Source: Syntrophomonas sp. (GTDB lineage Bacteria > Bacillota > Syntrophomonadia > Syntrophomonadales > Syntrophomonadaceae). From it: a DNA stretch of 64,000 nucleotides. The notes under the pieces were generated by a model that was given only the letters and a program-made list of their open reading frames with translations, ran no database searches and was not told the origin of the DNA. This document shows, one piece after another, positions 60,639 to 64,000 of the stretch. Positions within the stretch are counted from its first letter, which is position 1, and every line of letters starts with the position of its first letter. The stretch covers positions 182,972-246,971 of the forward strand of contig JAENZE010000005.1 of the NCBI GenBank assembly GCA_016841425.1, written 5' to 3'. The position numbers were made by a program, and so were the translations under genes.

Positions 60639-62471
60639 TTACATATACCCTTCCTCGGCCAGATCAATGCAACTGGTGTCAGGATTCTGCATGGCTTTCA
60701 GAGTTCCAAAGACTTCGGGAACAATGTTCATTACAAAGAACTTGGCGGTGGCAATTTTGCTCTTGTAGAAGTTGGCGTCAAAATGGTCTTCGCCCAATTC
60801 AGCCAGCTTCTGGGCTGCCAGGATGCCCTGGTCGAGCATCATCTTGCCGCAGATCACCTTCGTGCCTGCATGCAACGTCCGGGTCGCATACAGCTGTTTC
60901 ATTTGTTTGTTGTTTACCGACCATTCAGCATTCAGATCCATAATTGATTGGAATGCATCGAAGGCCTCTTCCAGTGTTACGAATTCAGCTGCAAATTCCT
61001 GAGTCTTCTTGGCAGCGATAAAATCAGCAATTTCAGCCATCCACTTCTTGAATGGTTCGCCGCCCTTCATGGTGAACTTGCGCCCGGTGAAGTCTTGCCC
61101 ATGCATGAAGTTGGTACCTTCCCAGATGGAATAGATTTTGCAGTCCCGGGCCAGGGAGGCCGGGGCATACTCTTCCATGAAGCCGTAGCCGCCATGGACC
61201 TGCATGGCTTCCGCGCACATCACCCATGCTACGTCGGATATGAAGGCCTTGGCGAGCGGATTTTGAATCATGAAGAAGTCCTCAGCGAGTTCCCTCTCTT
61301 CCTGGGTGGGAGCTTCTTTAGACAGGTCGATATAGTAGTAGGATGAATAGACCAACGCCCGGCAGGCTTCCATCATGGACTTCTGCAGCATTAGCATGCG
61401 GCGGACGTCTTCATGTTCGATGATCCGGACCTTCGGGCCCTTCGGATCAGTAGCCTTTGCACTCTGCACACGGACTTTGGCATAATCCAGAGCTGCATAG
61501 TAGGCTGCGCCAAAAGCGCCCAGAGAGAATATACCGGTGTTGATACGTTCTTCGTTCATCATCTGGAACATCTGAGCCATCCCTTTGCCGCGGCCGTCTA
61601 CCGGATCTGGGCCGATCATCCAGCCATAGCAGTTGTCGTTTTCACCAAATGCCAGGGAGCAGGTGGCAGATCCATGGATGCCCAGCTTGTGCTCGATGCC
61701 GGTAGTGGTTACGTCATTCCATTTGCCCATGGAGCCATCTTCATTGACCCAGAACTTGGGAACGACCAGGCAGGAAATACCAGCGGTACCAGGTAGGGCA
61801 TCGGGGTCCTTGGCCAGGACTAGATGGATTATATTTTCAACTCCGTCCCAGTCGCCAGTGGTGATGAAGCACTTCTGCCCTTTAATCTTCCACAGGCCCG
61901 GGGTGTCGGTAGGGAAGCACTTAGTGAGAACAGCACCCACATCAGAGCCTGCGCCCGGTTCGGTCAGACACATGGAACCGCCCCATTCCCCAGAGTACAT
62001 TTTGGGCAGGAAGCGTTCCTGCAACTCTTCCTGAAGATTATACTGGAGCACGGTGGTAGCACCCTGGGTCAGACACCAAAGCATTACCATCGCCGGAGAT
62101 GCAGCGGTCTGCATTTCCAGAATCGGAGCGTACCAGTATAAGGGCATGCGGCCTTCCACTTGACGGTCGCCGAACCCTGGTCCCATCCCAGCGTCCATAA
62201 CCGTTTTGTATACAGACTTGAAGATATCCGGGCTGATGACTGCCTTTTCGTCACCACCGACATGCTTCATTCCGATTTCATCGGAATCTTTGTTGGCCGG
62301 GCAGATCACGTCACGGCAGATTTTGAAGTTAACATCGCAAATCACGTCAAAGTCGTCAATTCCATAATAGTCTTTATAAGCATCCAGAGATAAAACCTTG
62401 TCAGCGTCGAGCCATTCTTTGATCTGGAACTTAATGTCCCGCGTCTGATACAAATAATTATTATGAGACAT
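60639..62471 (-). CDS. Acyl-CoA dehydrogenase, long form with extra C-terminal domain
   Basis: FAD enzyme of fatty-acid beta-oxidation, 610 residues. Substrate and FAD motifs are seen in MCLTEPGAGSDVGAV, CFITTGDW and MQVHGGYGFMEEYAPASLARD, and the catalytic glutamate lies probably in IYSIWEGTN. The additional C-terminal 130 residues place it in the roughly 600-residue subfamily with an acetyl-CoA dehydrogenase-like C-terminal domain. An AGGAGGAA site precedes the ATG. The coding sequence is more GC-rich at third positions than its neighbours, which suggests high expression or a different origin. It lies just downstream of thiolase. Confidence 0.93.
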   Translation of the reverse strand: MSHNNYLYQTRDIKFQIKEWLDADKVLSLDAYKDYYGIDDFDVICDVNFKICRDVICPANKDSDEIGMKHVGGDEKAVISPDIFKSVYKTVMDAGMGPGFGDRQVEGRMPLYWYAPILEMQTAASPAMVMLWCLTQGATTVLQYNLQEELQERFLPKMYSGEWGGSMCLTEPGAGSDVGAVLTKCFPTDTPGLWKIKGQKCFITTGDWDGVENIIHLVLAKDPDALPGTAGISCLVVPKFWVNEDGSMGKWNDVTTTGIEHKLGIHGSATCSLAFGENDNCYGWMIGPDPVDGRGKGMAQMFQMMNEERINTGIFSLGAFGAAYYAALDYAKVRVQSAKATDPKGPKVRIIEHEDVRRMLMLQKSMMEACRALVYSSYYYIDLSKEAPTQEERELAEDFFMIQNPLAKAFISDVAWVMCAEAMQVHGGYGFMEEYAPASLARDCKIYSIWEGTNFMHGQDFTGRKFTMKGGEPFKKWMAEIADFIAAKKTQEFAAEFVTLEEAFDAFQSIMDLNAEWSVNNKQMKQLYATRTLHAGTKVICGKMMLDQGILAAQKLAELGEDHFDANFYKSKIATAKFFVMNIVPEVFGTLKAMQNPDTSCIDLAEEGYM

Positions 62472-62636
62472 TACAATTTCCTCCTATTTTTTATTTTATT
62501 ATTCATGACAAATTCCATGGTTACCTTGACCGAACGGATTTGCCAGCACCTTCGATCCAGAAGATCATCTGTTATAAGTAAACTACAGCAGCAGCCTTAT
62601 GATAATTATTATTACCTTACAGGTTCACCACCTGGT

Positions 62637-63827
62637 TTATAGCATTTCGAATATAGTGGTACATCCCATACCTCCGCCTATGCAAAGAGTTGCCAGACCG
62701 GTTTTGAGATTGCGCTTCTGCATTTCATAAAGCAGAGTTACCATGATTCTGGCTCCAGAGGACCCAATCGGATGACCCAGAGCAATAGCTCCGCCGTTCA
62801 CATTGACTTTGTCCATCTTATCAGCCCATCCGCAGTCTCTGGCCACAGCTAGTGACTGAGAAGCAAAGGCTTCATTAGCTTCAATAAGATCAATATCATC
62901 TACGGTCATACCTGCTTTTTCAAGTGCTTTTTTGGTGGCTGGAATTGGCCCTAATCCCATAACTGAGGGATCTACTCCACCAGAAGCATAGCTGACGATT
63001 TTAGCCATCGGTTTGATTCCCAGTTCATCAGCTTTTTCTTTGGACATTACGATCATGGCAGCAGCACCATCGTTTATTCCTGATGCATTTCCTGCCGTAA
63101 CCGTTCCGCCCTTTTTAAAAGCAGTACCGAGTTTAGCCATAGCTTCAGTACTGCTCAGACGGGGATGTTCGTCAGTATCAAATACCTTGTCACCTTTTTT
63201 GCCTTTAATAACTACGGGTACGATTTCGTCTTTGAATCTTCCAGATGCAATAGCCTCTGCAGCCCTTACCTGACTGGCATATCCAAAAGCGTCCTGTTCT
63301 TCCCGGGTTAAGCCATATTGCTCTGCTACATTTTCTGCGGTTATACCCATATGGTAGCCATTGAAGATTTCCCATAATCCGTCATAAACCATACCATCTA
63401 TGAAATCACCTTTTACCATATTCATTCTGTATCCCCACCGGGCATTGGGCAGGTAATAGGGATGAGCGCTCATACATTCCATTCCACCGGCCATAACAAT
63501 ATCAGCATCCCCGGCTTTAATAACCTGGGCTGCAAGTTGAACTGCTCTCATTCCCGAAGCACAAACTTTATTAATAGTAAAGGCGGTAGCTTCCTTAGGT
63601 ATTCCAGCGTGTATCGCAGACTGGCGGGCTACGTTTTGTCCCTGTCCGCCCTGTAATACACATCCGAAGATTACTTCCTCTATCTGTTCCGGCTTAATCC
63701 CAGCCCTTTTAATGGACTCTTCCATAACGATTCTGCCCAGTTCTACTGTTTTAGTATCTTTCAGCGTACCCCCAAAGGTTCCTAAAGGTGTCCGACATGC
63801 TCCTACTACCACTACTTCTCTTGACAT
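62637..63827 (-). CDS. Acetyl-CoA acetyltransferase (thiolase)
   Basis: Thiolase of 396 residues that cleaves or forms acetoacetyl-CoA. The acylated cysteine is in [10 protein letters not shown], the histidine in [17 protein letters not shown] and the second cysteine in LCIGGGMG, all complete. In a beta-oxidising organism it would release acetyl-CoA from 3-ketoacyl-CoA. A GGGAG site precedes the ATG. It probably forms a beta-oxidation cluster with the acyl-CoA dehydrogenase downstream. Confidence 0.95.
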   Translation of the reverse strand: MSREVVVVGACRTPLGTFGGTLKDTKTVELGRIVMEESIKRAGIKPEQIEEVIFGCVLQGGQGQNVARQSAIHAGIPKEATAFTINKVCASGMRAVQLAAQVIKAGDADIVMAGGMECMSAHPYYLPNARWGYRMNMVKGDFIDGMVYDGLWEIFNGYHMGITAENVAEQYGLTREEQDAFGYASQVRAAEAIASGRFKDEIVPVVIKGKKGDKVFDTDEHPRLSSTEAMAKLGTAFKKGGTVTAGNASGINDGAAAMIVMSKEKADELGIKPMAKIVSYASGGVDPSVMGLGPIPATKKALEKAGMTVDDIDLIEANEAFASQSLAVARDCGWADKMDKVNVNGGAIALGHPIGSSGARIMVTLLYEMQKRNLKTGLATLCIGGGMGCTTIFEML

Positions 63828-63896
63828 TTATGTATACTCCCTTTCTAAATCTTAATTAAGTTGTACAGCTGTGTACTTATTTCTTACATTTGTCTT

Positions 63897-64000
63897 TTAC
63901 CATTCCTGAGGCAGCAGCCTTAATTGAGCCAGATTAAATACCGGCCCATCCAGACAGATATACTCGCTGCCTATGTTACAGCGGCCGCATTTGCCTATGC
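63897..64000 (-). CDS. C-terminus of a PyrK/AsrB-like FAD/NAD-binding Fe-S subunit (partial)
   Basis: Only the last 34 codons are in the window: IGKCGRCNIGSEYICLDGPV, then FNLAQLRLLPQEW and stop. This is the 2Fe-2S-binding tail of dihydroorotate-dehydrogenase electron-transfer subunits and of the related anaerobic sulfite reductase/hydrogenase NAD-binding subunits (motif GKCGRCNIG). It lies upstream of thiolase on the same strand. Which of these subunits it is cannot be told from the fragment. Confidence 0.8.
   Translation of the reverse strand, partial: IGKCGRCNIGSEYICLDGPVFNLAQLRLLPQEW

Noticed and set aside
62520..62570. TGGCA followed by TTCG as a sigma-54 promoter for the acyl-CoA dehydrogenase
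   Set aside because: The -12 element is not GC at the correct spacing, so it does not meet the sigma-54 consensus despite the activator gene nearby.

Overview
The window looks like a chromosome segment of a strictly anaerobic, low-to-moderate GC Firmicute (Clostridia). The best fit is a syntrophic fatty-acid oxidiser of the Syntrophomonas type or a close relative. This is an inference from gene content: acyl-CoA dehydrogenase, thiolase, a broken CoA-transferase, an acetate transporter, 2-hydroxyacyl-CoA dehydratase genes, Gram-positive style housekeeping clusters and AGGAGG-type ribosome sites. No rRNA, tRNA, CRISPR array or intact transposase was seen.

Layout. 1-3.3 kb: a complex I operon (nuoA-B-C-D-H, minus strand) leaving the window on the left. 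3.3-7.4 kb: a long leader with a large inverted repeat and two tandem copies of a structured RNA element, each ending in an intrinsic terminator, in front of a TRAP transporter (dctP-Q-M). 7.7-10.4 kb: an orphan five-PAS histidine kinase. 10.6-20.4 kb: an extracytoplasmic electron-transfer region: tatA-tatC, ccsB-resB (cytochrome c maturation), two pentaheme membrane cytochromes and two FAD_binding_2 flavoproteins, with a PucR-type regulator between the flavoproteins. 20.4-29.6 kb: mixed housekeeping genes (GNAT, DUF362 ferredoxin, dCMP deaminase, tex, DUF1836, PAQR, methionine aminopeptidase, HAD, SDR). 29.6-30.8 kb: a gene-poor stretch. 30.8-36.6 kb: acetate transporter, a DUF1858-YedF-cysteine desulfurase sulfur/selenium set, MOT1 transporter, plsY and a TSUP permease. 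36.9-48.3 kb: panE, an amidohydrolase, a C26 peptidase, then the conserved acpS-nnr-CBS-alr-mazE-mazF string, cheW, mgtE and a second, degenerate YedF. 48.6-52.5 kb: GntR regulator, L,D-transpeptidase and a YyaL-type protein.

53-60.6 kb is a region of gene decay. It holds one intact 2-hydroxyacyl-CoA dehydratase-family (double-cubane type) protein with a DUF3343 partner. Around it lie fragments of a second dehydratase subunit, an activase, a PsuG-like gene, a HepT toxin, a YyaL copy, a CoA-transferase and an acyl-CoA dehydrogenase, and an apparently intact sigma-54 activator. 60.6-64 kb returns to intact beta-oxidation genes (acyl-CoA dehydrogenase, thiolase) and the tail of a PyrK/AsrB-like subunit.

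How the parts may fit: the Tat and ResBC machineries would export and mature the flavoprotein-cytochrome reductases, which together with the NuoEFG-less-looking complex I suggest a short anaerobic respiratory chain beside syntrophic beta-oxidation. The most novel-looking signal is the tandem GGUA-repeat RNA upstream of the TRAP transporter. A family of palindromic repeats with GTCCCC or GTGCCTGGCAC cores is scattered between genes throughout.
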